NCBI RefSeq assembly: GCF_011057685.1
Contig: NZ_LNFY01000001.1
Span: 186,001 to 250,000 of the forward strand
DNA length: 64,000 nt
Origin: Thermotoga sp. Ku-13t
GTDB lineage: Bacteria > Thermotogota > Thermotogae > Thermotogales > DSM-5069
Direction of reading: 5' to 3'
How positions within the stretch are numbered: position 1 is the first letter of the stretch; each line of letters begins with the position of its first letter. Made by a program: the position numbers and the translations under genes. Shown in pieces: positions 33,751-41,509 of the stretch. The notes beneath the pieces are model-generated. The model ran no database searches. It saw nothing but the letters and a program-made list of their open reading frames with translations, and was not told where the DNA came from.

Positions 33751-36117
33751 GTGCAGGTGCCAGTGGAATGGCTCAAAGAACTGGTCGACATCGATGTCTC
33801 TGCTGAAGAACTCGCCCACAGGCTCACTATGGCCAGTGTGAGTGTGGAGAGGATCTTCAATCCCTTCGCATCCGGAAAGATCGTCTCTGCTCGCGTCGCC
33901 GAAGTTCATCCTCATCCGAACGCCGAGAAGCTGAGAGTGTGCAGAGTCTTCGACGGATCGAGCTACCACACAACGATCACGTCGGACACGAATGTGAAGG
34001 AAAACGACTTCGTGGTCATAGCGTTTCCAGGCTCCAGGTTTGCCGATGGCAGTGAGGTTCGACAGACGTCCATCAGGGGTGTGCTCTCAGAGGTGGTCAT
34101 GTGCTCTCTCCAAGAACTCGGTCTGGAAGAAAAATCGGACCACGTGTACATCGTGGAGGAGGACATCGAGCCCGGTGTGGACATGATCAAGCATTGGAAG
34201 CTGGACGAACCCGTGCTGGATCTGGACATCACGCCAAACAGGCCAGACTGTCTCGGGATCATCGGTGTTGCGAGGGAAGTAGCTGTTTTACTTGGAAAGG
34301 AATTGAAACAACCTGAGCCAGAAATAGAGTGCCTCGATGAACCAGTCGAAAGATTCGTCTCGGTTCACATAGAAGATGTTGGAGGCTGTCCACGCTACTG
34401 CGCTGCTTACATGCAGTCCGGTGGTGTGAAAAACAGTCCCGTGTGGATGAAGCGCCGTCTCATGGCCTGCGGTATCCGGCCCATAAACAACATTGTGGAT
34501 GCATCTAACTACGTGATGCTTTTGACGGGCCATCCGGTCCACGTGTTCGATTATTCGAAAGTGAAAGACGGGAAGATCGTGGTCAGATGTGCGAGAAAGG
34601 GTGAGCGGGTCGTTCTCCTTGACGAAAAACTCTACGAACTCACCGGCATAGAAACGCTCATAACAGATGGTGAGAACATCCTCGCGGTCGGGGGCGTGAT
34701 GGGTGGTCGCGATTCTGGCGTGACTTCAGAAACGAAAGAATTGCTTCTCGAGGTCGCGTATTTTGATCCGGTCAGGATCAGGAGAACTTCGAAAGTCCTG
34801 AACATAAGAAGCGACGCATCCCACAGGTTCGAAAGGGGTGTAGATCCAAACGATGCGGAGTTCGTGATGAAACTCTTGATACGCACGATCCAGCAGGTCT
34901 CAGGTGGTTTGAGTGCAAAAGGTTTCATCGATGTCTATCCACGTAGAATAGAGCGAAAGAGTGTGAAGCTGCGCAGAGAAAAGTTGAAAAGAGTTCTCGG
35001 CATCGATGTTCCAGACGCTGAAGTTGTTCGCATTCTCAAATCGCTGGGCATGGAAGTACAGAGCGATGGAACCGGCTGGAACGTGCTCGTTCCGACCCAC
35101 AGACCCGACATTTCCATTGAAGAAGACCTGATCGAAGAGGTCGGCAGGATCTTCGGCTACGAGAAGATCCAGGCGGAGGTGCCGCGGATACTCGCGCTCG
35201 CCGGAGGATGGAACGATTATCAGAGGTTCAGGCGAAGAGTGAAACAGCTCGCACAGGCTTGTGGTTTCAACGAAGCCGTGAACCTGTCTTTCTGCAAGTC
35301 TGCCACAATCAGGCAGTTGATCGGTCAGGAACCTTTGAAGCTGAACAATCCCATGGTCGAGGACATGGACAGCCTCAGGCCTTCGTTGCTCTTTGGTTTA
35401 ATCGACTGTGTGGCGTACAACATCAGAAGACAGAGCAGAGATCTCAAGTTCTTCGAAGTTGCGAAAATCTACGGCTTCGAGGACGGTTCCATGTTCGAAC
35501 GGGAAAAACTCGGTTTGATCGCCTCTGGAAAGCTCGAAGAAGACGATTACACAGACACCAGGAACGTGTCTTTCCTCTGGCTCAAGGGTGTGATCGAGGA
35601 GATCGGGAAGCATTTGAATCTGTACTTCGAGTTCGAACCTGCCGACATCGACTGGCTCACACCTGGCAGGCGCGCCGAGATCTACCTCAACGGTCAGAAG
35701 GTTGGTTACATGGGCATGCTGAATCGGAAGTTCAACGAGCTGTACGATATCAAAGCCGAGGTCTACTTCGCCGAGCTGGACATGCAGACGATGTTTGAAA
35801 ATTATAATCCTGTTCCTTCGATCCCGACGCTCGGCGCGTTCCCGTACGTTCGAAGGGACATTTCCCTGCTGCTTCCAGTCGGGAGCAGGGCGAACGAGAT
35901 ACTGAAGTTTTTGAAGAATTCTCACAGCTTCGTTGAGAGAGTCGGTGTCAGTGACGTGTACACGGGCAAAGGCCTTCCTGAAAACACCGTCAGTGTCACG
36001 TTCTACGTCATCTACCGGGCTCCAGACAGATCACTCACCGACGAAGAGGTCAACCAGCTGTTCGAAGAAACGATTCAGAAAGTTGAGCAGACCTTCAAAG
36101 TGAGGCGAAGGTTCTGA
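33751..36117 (+). CDS. pheT: Phenylalanyl-tRNA synthetase beta subunit
   Basis: A 788-residue beta subunit with the usual domains: an EMAP-like tRNA-binding domain (about 40-150), B3/B4 editing domain (about 200-400), B5 (about 400-480, DVPDAEVVRILKSLGMEV), the catalytic-like core, and a C-terminal anticodon-binding FDX-ACB domain (SIPTLGAFPYVRRDISLL). GTG 33751 fits best: AAAGGGTGATC lies 5 bp upstream, and PheT proteins typically begin with (M)xVPVxWL. A GTG at 33742 is possible but sits within the SD. Confidence 0.95.
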   Translation: MQVPVEWLKELVDIDVSAEELAHRLTMASVSVERIFNPFASGKIVSARVAEVHPHPNAEKLRVCRVFDGSSYHTTITSDTNVKENDFVVIAFPGSRFADGSEVRQTSIRGVLSEVVMCSLQELGLEEKSDHVYIVEEDIEPGVDMIKHWKLDEPVLDLDITPNRPDCLGIIGVAREVAVLLGKELKQPEPEIECLDEPVERFVSVHIEDVGGCPRYCAAYMQSGGVKNSPVWMKRRLMACGIRPINNIVDASNYVMLLTGHPVHVFDYSKVKDGKIVVRCARKGERVVLLDEKLYELTGIETLITDGENILAVGGVMGGRDSGVTSETKELLLEVAYFDPVRIRRTSKVLNIRSDASHRFERGVDPNDAEFVMKLLIRTIQQVSGGLSAKGFIDVYPRRIERKSVKLRREKLKRVLGIDVPDAEVVRILKSLGMEVQSDGTGWNVLVPTHRPDISIEEDLIEEVGRIFGYEKIQAEVPRILALAGGWNDYQRFRRRVKQLAQACGFNEAVNLSFCKSATIRQLIGQEPLKLNNPMVEDMDSLRPSLLFGLIDCVAYNIRRQSRDLKFFEVAKIYGFEDGSMFEREKLGLIASGKLEEDDYTDTRNVSFLWLKGVIEEIGKHLNLYFEFEPADIDWLTPGRRAEIYLNGQKVGYMGMLNRKFNELYDIKAEVYFAELDMQTMFENYNPVPSIPTLGAFPYVRRDISLLLPVGSRANEILKFLKNSHSFVERVGVSDVYTGKGLPENTVSVTFYVIYRAPDRSLTDEEVNQLFEETIQKVEQTFKVRRRF

Positions 36118-36118
36118 T

Positions 36119-37063
36119 ATGCTCCCGTTCGAGTACGATAAGAACAAACCGTTCAATATCCAGAAGAGGTCTTTTCTGAACTTCAACTTGGTTTCTTTCG
36201 ATGCTGTTTATGAACCCGTTGTGGAGGAAAGCAGGCGCGTCTACGTGTACGAGTTCCTCGCGAATGAACCAAAGCTCGACCTCATCTTCGTGCACGGCAT
36301 GGGCAATAGGAACATATCCTATCTGCTCTGGTTCGCCGAGAATTTCAAAAATCACGGGATCAACACTTACTTTCTCATTCTGCCGTACCACTGGTTCCGC
36401 GCCCCCTCATCCTGGCGGGGTGGGGAACCTTTCTTTTCAACCTCTCCGAAATACTGTTCTGTCAGGTTTCACGAAGCCGTCAAGGACGTTCGAAGGACGC
36501 TCGATTACGTAGAGCAAAGTTCAAGCTTTCCCAAGACGATCATGGGTTTCAGCTTCGGTGGCATGATCGCCACCATGGCGCTCGCCATAGACATCAGGTT
36601 CGAAAAAGGGATTCTTTCGTTCACCGGTGGGGATTGGCGCTGGATCAATTGGTACGCGCCGCACACAGAACAGCTCAGGAAGGATTACATGCGCCTTAGC
36701 AATGAATACAACTGCCGGGACGAAGAAACCTGCGTTAAGAACCGTGCAGAGGCTCTCAGGAAACTGGACGAGCTTGAAAGCATAGAGGACATATTCCACC
36801 TGCAGCCAGCCTGTTTCCACTACGATGCTATATCGTACGCGAAGTTCGTGCAAAAACCGGTCCTGTTCTTCAGAGGGCTGTTCGACAGAGTCATCATTTC
36901 GAAGAGCTCGCGCGCCTTGATCGAGCGTCTCAAAGACGTCAGGCAGGTCCTGCTTCCCTGTGGCCACAGATCGTCGTACTTCTTCAGAAGATTCATCCTG
37001 AGGCAGTCGTTGAGGTTCTTGCTTGAGGGGGTGAACACAATTGATCATCGTTCGATACGGTGA
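36119..37063 (+). CDS. Alpha/beta-hydrolase-fold protein
   Basis: A 314-residue protein with strand-turn IFVHGMGNRN (residues 55-64), nucleophile elbow MGFSFGGMIA (Ser near 143), a possible acid in FRGLFDRVI and His in LPCGHRSSY. It begins right after pheT, and its 3' end overlaps the thiI start by 23 bp. It probably acts on an ester or peptide-like substrate in the cytoplasm; nothing specific can be read. Confidence 0.75.
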   Translation: MLPFEYDKNKPFNIQKRSFLNFNLVSFDAVYEPVVEESRRVYVYEFLANEPKLDLIFVHGMGNRNISYLLWFAENFKNHGINTYFLILPYHWFRAPSSWRGGEPFFSTSPKYCSVRFHEAVKDVRRTLDYVEQSSSFPKTIMGFSFGGMIATMALAIDIRFEKGILSFTGGDWRWINWYAPHTEQLRKDYMRLSNEYNCRDEETCVKNRAEALRKLDELESIEDIFHLQPACFHYDAISYAKFVQKPVLFFRGLFDRVIISKSSRALIERLKDVRQVLLPCGHRSSYFFRRFILRQSLRFLLEGVNTIDHRSIR

Positions 37064-38133
37064 AATAGGATTGAAAGGAAAAAAACAGAGGAAATTTCGA
37101 GAAAAGACTTGTTGAGAACATCAAAAAAGCCCTCGAGAGACACAACATTCACTCTCAGGTTCACACCATACATGGCAGGCTCCTGGTGAATACGCCCCAC
37201 GAGGCGGCAGACATCATCAGGAAGGTTCCGGGCGTCGTGTCCGTCTCACCGGCCTGGAGGATGGACTACGAAAACGTGCCCAGATTCCTTTCAGAGCATC
37301 TTGCCGGTATGAACCCATCTTCTTTCAAAGTTGAAGCGCGAAGGATCAACAAAGCCTTTCACAAAACCTCACAGCAGATCAACGAGGAAATCGGAGCTTT
37401 CGTTGTTCAGAACTTCGGTTGGAAGGTGGATCTGGAAAACCCAGAGCTGGCGATAGGCATCGAAATGATAGACAACGAAGCATACGTGTTCTTTGAGACG
37501 AAGAAAGGAGTCGGTGGCCTTCCATCTACGACTCAGGGGAAACTCGTATTGTTGCTGAGTCCCGGCATCGACTCGCCCGTTGCAGGTTTTCTGATGCTCA
37601 GAAGAGGTGCGAGCCTGGTCGCGCTCCACTTCGATCAGGGTCATTCCGAAACCGTCAAGCAAATGGTGAATGTTTTGAACGATTATTCTTCCGAACCCAT
37701 AGAATTGATTGTTATCGATCACCACGAATCCTTTTCGCCCTATGTCATCGAGCTCGAAAGGATGCGCAAAAGGGAATGGACCTGCGTTCTGTGTAAAATT
37801 CTGATGCTCAAAAAAGCTGAACAGATTGCAAGACAGAAATCTGCCCTCGGCATCGTGACCGGTGACAGTCTGGGCCAGGTCGCGTCGCAGACGCTTGAGA
37901 ATCTTTTTCTTGAAAGCAGCGCGGTAAACCTTCCCATCTACAGACCTCTCATAGGCATGGACAAAGATGAAACAGTGAAGATCGCAAAAGACATCGGCAC
38001 GTTTGACATCTTCCTCAAAGCTGCGAGACATTCCTGCCCGTTCAGACCTTCTTCTGTCGTAACGCGTGGTTCAATACACGTGCTGAGGAGGATAATCGAT
38101 GCCTTCAAGTCCCAGGGCCTCTGGCAGGATTGA
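37041..38133 (+). CDS. thiI: tRNA 4-thiouridine synthetase ThiI, with an apparent +1 frameshift in an A7 run
   Basis: The main frame (37186-38133 and upstream) encodes the ThiI THUMP domain remainder and the PP-loop domain (LLSPGIDSPVAGFLMLRRGA, VTGDSLGQVASQT). Upstream, the N-terminal ThiI signature IVRYGEIGLKGK lies in a different frame starting at TTG 37041, with SD GAGGGGGTGA. The switch is at the run of seven A at 37079-37085. With six A the frame reads GLKGKNRGNFEKRLVENIKK, the expected ThiI sequence, straight into the downstream frame. Either the base is a sequencing or assembly error, the gene is mutated, or slippage on A7 restores it. There is no rhodanese domain. ThiI thiolates tRNA U8 and can serve thiamine synthesis. 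Confidence 0.85.
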
Positions 38134-38208
38134 AGCTTCGGGCTCCACGTCATTTCGTAATGGTGATGTTTCACATTCGCAATGGGCACCTTCCGTATCT
38201 AATTAATG

Positions 38209-38218
38209 GGAGCGCTCC
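38209..38218 (+). promoter_or_regulatory. CelR/CebR-like palindrome, copy 1
   Basis: GGAGCGCTCC is a perfect 10 bp palindrome. In context, TGGGAGCGCTCCAG, it matches 12 of 14 bases of the actinobacterial CelR/CebR operator TGGGAGCGCTCCCA, a LacI-family site with a central CG. AGAGAGAAA follows, as in copy 2. Confidence 0.45.
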
Positions 38219-38312
38219 AGAGAGAAACGTTCGAACGTGGGGTTTCGTAATTGGCCCCATTCTAATCCGTCCGGTCAGCTGTGATTATTTTCTGATTGAC
38301 AATGTTTTCTGA

Positions 38313-38320
38313 GAGCGCTC
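38313..38320 (+). promoter_or_regulatory. CelR/CebR-like palindrome, copy 2
   Basis: GAGCGCTC recurs 103 bp after copy 1, again followed by C and then GAGAGAAA (TTT between). The spacing is close to ten helical turns, which would suit a looping repressor. No carbohydrate gene is adjacent. Confidence 0.4.
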
Positions 38321-38464
38321 CTTTGAGAGAAAATCAGCATGAAATTTTTGTCAATGCCACGCTAAAGGAAACGGTCAGAACTTCTTGGAATGATGGTTGA
38401 ACTTTCAGGAAAAGCTTTCCAAAATCAATAGTTCGAATTAGAAAATCGTAGTTAGATCCCAAGG

Positions 38465-38490
38465 GCCCCGAGAAGGGGCTTTTATTTTTT
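38465..38490 (+). terminator. Rho-independent terminator in the thiI downstream gap
   Basis: Stem GCCCC (38465-38469) with GGGGC (38475-38479), loop GAGAA, followed by a T-run TTTTATTTTTT (38480-38490). It would end transcripts from the thiI side before the glycosyltransferase gene. Confidence 0.8.
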
Positions 38491-38628
38491 GCAATTTCTT
38501 TCAGTGATGTAACCGATCTGGCTCGTTCGATTTCACATCGTCTGAAGTTCGAAACCTGTGAAGTTCTTGAGGAATCTCCATATTGATGGAAGAATTAATT
38601 AACTGGCAGATTCGAAAGGAGTGAAACC

Positions 38629-40092
38629 ATGCTCGAAGAAATCGCTAAACTCGTTCAAAAGGGCGAATTCGAAAAGGCGAAGCTGTACGCGGACAAGATT
38701 GAATCTGCTTTGGACAGGCACAATGTGCTTGGAATCATTTTCTATCAGGAAGGCAAGCTGGACGAGGCGTTGAATCACTTCAAGAAAGCTTTAGAGTTCG
38801 ATCCGACCCACGACGATGTTCTGTTCAACTACGCGAAATTGCTCTACGAAAAGCAAGACTACTTCGAGTCCTGGAGGTATCTGACACGAATAAAGCACAA
38901 AAGCTGGGAAGTGTACGATCTTCTTGGAGACACCCAGCTCAAACAGGACAATCTGGCGATGGCGGTGCATTATTACAGAAAAGCCTGCGAGCTCAATGCG
39001 CCCGAGCAGATGAAACAGAAGTTCGAAGAAGCCAGAAGATTGTTCAAAAGAAGTGAAAAGATAGCCATCTTCTGTCTTCCCGGTCTGGACAACTTCATAA
39101 AAGATATAGCGCAGATTCTATCGAACATCTACGAAGTGAAGCTCGTAGTGACCACCGACGGCAGACAGATTCAGGAAGCCTACAGCTGGGCGGACATCGT
39201 CTGGCTTGAGTGGGCGAACGAGATGGCCGTGGAGATAACGAACAAACTGCCGAAGGCGGGAAAGAGAATTCTGTGCAGGTTGCATGGTTACGAATCTCTT
39301 CGCACAGATTTCTTGAATAACATAAAATGGGCCAAGGTTGACCATGTTGTTTTCGTGGCAGAAAATGTTTTGAAAACCGCCCTTGAAAACTGTCCTCAGC
39401 TTAGATCTGTTCCTCATTCGTTGGTTTGGAACGGCATAGACTTGACTAAGTTCACGTTCAAGATAAGAAAACCTGGCCCCAACATTGTTTTTGTGGGGCA
39501 TTTCAACTACAAGAAAAATCCTGTGCTTGCCGTTCAAATACTGAAAAAGCTGACAGATATCGATCCAAGGTACAACTTGTCCTGGGCCGGCCAGATGCAA
39601 GATGAAAGAATGCAAAGGTACATCTGGCACGTACTGGAAAGAATGGGAATACAAAATAAATTCAAGTTCGATGGATTTATCACAAACGTCGAAGCTTATC
39701 TGGAAGACAAGAATGTTTTTCTCTCCACCAGCATACATGAAGGGTACGGCGTAGCGATACTCGAAGCCATGAGTAAAGGAATAAAACCAGTGATTCACAA
39801 CTTCTATGTGGCGGAGGAGTTTTATCCTAAAGAGTACATCTTTCATACTGTTGACGAGGCAGTGGAAATGATAAGATCGTTTGATTACGACTCCGTAAAG
39901 TACCGCGAGTTTGTAGAGCAAAATTGTCCACTTGAAAAGCAAGTAGAATTAATTGAGCGAACCATAAAGAATCGCGCCTCTGAAAAGAGGGCACCATCAA
40001 TACAACCCAGGCTTTTGGAAACAACGAAAATCTCCTTGGCTGGTGTCAACATCCATGTTGTTGATCCGTACAAGTTGAGGATTACAGTGTGA
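38629..40092 (+). CDS. TPR-domain glycosyltransferase (family-4-like)
   Basis: A 487-residue protein. Residues 1 to about 140 form TPR helices (GIIFYQEGKLDEALNHFKKALEFDP is a clear repeat). The rest is a GT-B glycosyltransferase with FVGHFNYKKNPVLAVQILKKL (start of the nucleotide-sugar domain) and the donor-binding EGYGVAILEAMSKGIKPVI, whose EAMS/EG glutamates match GT4. The start ATG 38629 follows AAAGGAG. The 3' end overlaps the methyltransferase by 4 bp, and flagellin is the next gene after that, so flagellin glycosylation is a reasonable but inferred role. Confidence 0.82.
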   Translation: MLEEIAKLVQKGEFEKAKLYADKIESALDRHNVLGIIFYQEGKLDEALNHFKKALEFDPTHDDVLFNYAKLLYEKQDYFESWRYLTRIKHKSWEVYDLLGDTQLKQDNLAMAVHYYRKACELNAPEQMKQKFEEARRLFKRSEKIAIFCLPGLDNFIKDIAQILSNIYEVKLVVTTDGRQIQEAYSWADIVWLEWANEMAVEITNKLPKAGKRILCRLHGYESLRTDFLNNIKWAKVDHVVFVAENVLKTALENCPQLRSVPHSLVWNGIDLTKFTFKIRKPGPNIVFVGHFNYKKNPVLAVQILKKLTDIDPRYNLSWAGQMQDERMQRYIWHVLERMGIQNKFKFDGFITNVEAYLEDKNVFLSTSIHEGYGVAILEAMSKGIKPVIHNFYVAEEFYPKEYIFHTVDEAVEMIRSFDYDSVKYREFVEQNCPLEKQVELIERTIKNRASEKRAPSIQPRLLETTKISLAGVNIHVVDPYKLRITV

Positions 40093-41159
40093 AACTGGAT
40101 AATTACGAGGACGATCTGGAAAGATTACTCCCGGAAATTGAAGCACCTGTGAATCAGATCCCACCTCGATTGCTTGTGTCTGATAAAAACATCGAGTACA
40201 TGATAGACTTTCTCGAAAAAACTTTCGTTGAGTCCGTTCCGTATCAAAAGATCAGATACTTTGCTTTTCTTCTCGACGTATATAAAAAAGGCCTTTACAT
40301 GTTAACTCCTGAGATCATCATAGATAGATTCATCAAGCTCTATCAGGACATCAAACTAACTGGTAAGATCCACAAACCTGTTGTGGCTTTCTTTAACAAC
40401 GGTCTGGAGGGTCTAAGTTTTCACCTGGGAAAGAAAGAGCCTGTGAACCTACCAGAAAATTTGTCATTCTGGGTCATAAGCGGCAGGCACAGAGTCGCTA
40501 TCGCGAATTTTCTGAAGTTCGAAACTGTACCGACATACGTTCTTTACAATCGGTTCGACAATGGCGCAGGTTTACCGATTAAACTCCTTCCAGTGTACTG
40601 GAAATACTATATAGAGCAGAATGAGAATGTCTATGAAGAACGAATAAAATCAACCTATGTCGGAATCTTCAACGGTAGTTATCAAGCATCAATTGATCCT
40701 GAGAAAAGAAGCATTGTAAGGGAGTTTGTCTTGAAAGTTAATCCAAAAAAGTTGATCGATGTCGGGTGCAATAAAGGCGAACTTTCTTATGAGTTCATGA
40801 AGTACGGTATTCAGGTCTTGGGAATTGATATCACACCTCGAGATCAGCTGGGTTTGCCCGATGATTATCCTTTCTTGCAAATGGACATAGTTAAGGAAGA
40901 ACTTCCGACAACCGCAGATATTATTCTCTTTTTGAGCGTGTATCATCACATCCTGTACAACTATGGTAAAGGTACGGCAGACAAGGTTTTCATGAAACTC
41001 CTAAAGAACACACATTATCTGGTGTTCGACTCGGGCCATCCAGAAGAGCAAGGCGTTTACAGGCAAGCCTGGATAAAAGCTATGAGAGAACATTTTCGAA
41101 CAGAAAAGCAACTCTTGGATCACTTCGGTCTGCCATACAAAGTTCTTGGTAAATGGTGA
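40089..41159 (+). CDS. ParB-like/SAM-methyltransferase fusion, AT-rich
   Basis: A 356-residue protein starting at GTG 40089. The centre has a ParB/Srx-like segment SFWVISGRHRVAIANFLKFETVPTYVL. The C-terminal half is a class I methyltransferase with motif I LIDVGCNKGELSYEFMKYG, IDITPRD (acidic loop) and ADIILFLSVYHHI. Base composition is clearly lower in G+C than in its neighbours: lines at 40621-40740 are about 35%. This suggests acquisition by transfer. The stop TGA 41157 falls where related methyltransferases often continue; the same frame goes on with a peptide ending GSFRTIVVF, so the C-terminus may be truncated. It may modify a sugar or nucleotide-sugar used on flagellin. Confidence 0.75.
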   Translation: MKLDNYEDDLERLLPEIEAPVNQIPPRLLVSDKNIEYMIDFLEKTFVESVPYQKIRYFAFLLDVYKKGLYMLTPEIIIDRFIKLYQDIKLTGKIHKPVVAFFNNGLEGLSFHLGKKEPVNLPENLSFWVISGRHRVAIANFLKFETVPTYVLYNRFDNGAGLPIKLLPVYWKYYIEQNENVYEERIKSTYVGIFNGSYQASIDPEKRSIVREFVLKVNPKKLIDVGCNKGELSYEFMKYGIQVLGIDITPRDQLGLPDDYPFLQMDIVKEELPTTADIILFLSVYHHILYNYGKGTADKVFMKLLKNTHYLVFDSGHPEEQGVYRQAWIKAMREHFRTEKQLLDHFGLPYKVLGKW

Positions 41160-41402
41160 ACGTCCCAGGGGAGTTTCAGAACGATCGTAGTTTTTACAAA
41201 TCCCCAGTTTTCGGCTGGTTCAGTCTGATTCTTTTGTTTTCGAGATCTGACCGGAAAAATTCGAGATCCAGAAGACAGGTCACACCGTCCCATTTTCCTC
41301 TTGGGGCACTGTTCTTTGTCTTCTCTTTTGCGCCTTGCTGTTTGCCGTGGTTCCGTCAGCCATCGTTAACCTTGTTGTTTCAACGAGTCGCGTTGAAAGG
41401 CT
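41160..41402 (+). other. Spacer between methyltransferase and flagellin promoter
   Basis: A 243 bp stretch with no supported gene. The frame opening at 41153 (102 codons) has unusual composition (many Phe, Ser, Arg) and runs through the flagellin promoter. The methyltransferase frame continues past its stop for 23 codons to a second TGA. Confidence 0.5.
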
Positions 41403-41430
41403 CTAAAGTGTTTCCTCCCTGTGCCGATAT
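41403..41430 (+). promoter_or_regulatory. Sigma-28 (FliA/SigD) promoter of flagellin
   Basis: CTAAA (41403-41407), 16 bp, CCGATAT (41424-41430): a full match to the Bacillus-type sigma-D/sigma-28 consensus CTAAA-N16-CCGATAT. It lies 80 bp before the flagellin start, giving a leader of about 70 bases. Confidence 0.88.
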
Positions 41431-41468
41431 TGAAATTGAAAGCCCATGGGCCCGTGGGTGAAAAGAAA

Positions 41469-41503
41469 CACCGCCAGGGAGGCGGTGCGAAATACAGGGA
41501 GGT
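41469..41503 (+). promoter_or_regulatory. CsrA-type translational control leader of flagellin
   Basis: Two GGA sites stand in the leader. Site 1 is in the loop AGGGA of a perfect 7 bp hairpin, CACCGCC (41469-41475) with GGCGGTG (41481-41487). Site 2, ATACAGGGAGGT (41492-41503), matches 11 of 12 positions of the CsrA consensus RUACARGGAUGU and contains the SD GGAGG, 7 bp before the ATG. In B. subtilis CsrA represses hag through two leader sites, one over the SD; this is the same layout. Confidence 0.65.
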
Positions 41504-41509
41504 GCGTGT

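Larger units (their letters stand above)
38134..38628 (+). other. 495 bp intergenic region without a supported gene
   Basis: No open frame here resembles a protein. The stretch holds two copies of a GAGCGCTC-centred palindrome, an 8 bp inverted repeat ATTGACAA/TTGTCAAT (38295-38302 and 38348-38355) around the second copy, and a rho-independent terminator at 38465-38490. The last 130 bp should hold the promoter of the glycosyltransferase gene; TTGAGG, 17 bp, AAGAAT before the SD is a weak candidate. A small RNA ending at the terminator is possible but unsupported by a clear promoter. Confidence 0.6.

Noticed and set aside
37186-38133. thiI as a short gene starting internally
   Set aside because: The frame upstream to 37099 and the other frame from 37041 encode the missing ThiI N-terminus, so the short form is an artefact of the frameshift.
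41153-41461. Small ORF of 102 codons before flagellin
   Set aside because: Its composition is unlike protein of this genome, it overlaps the methyltransferase end and runs through the sigma-28 promoter.
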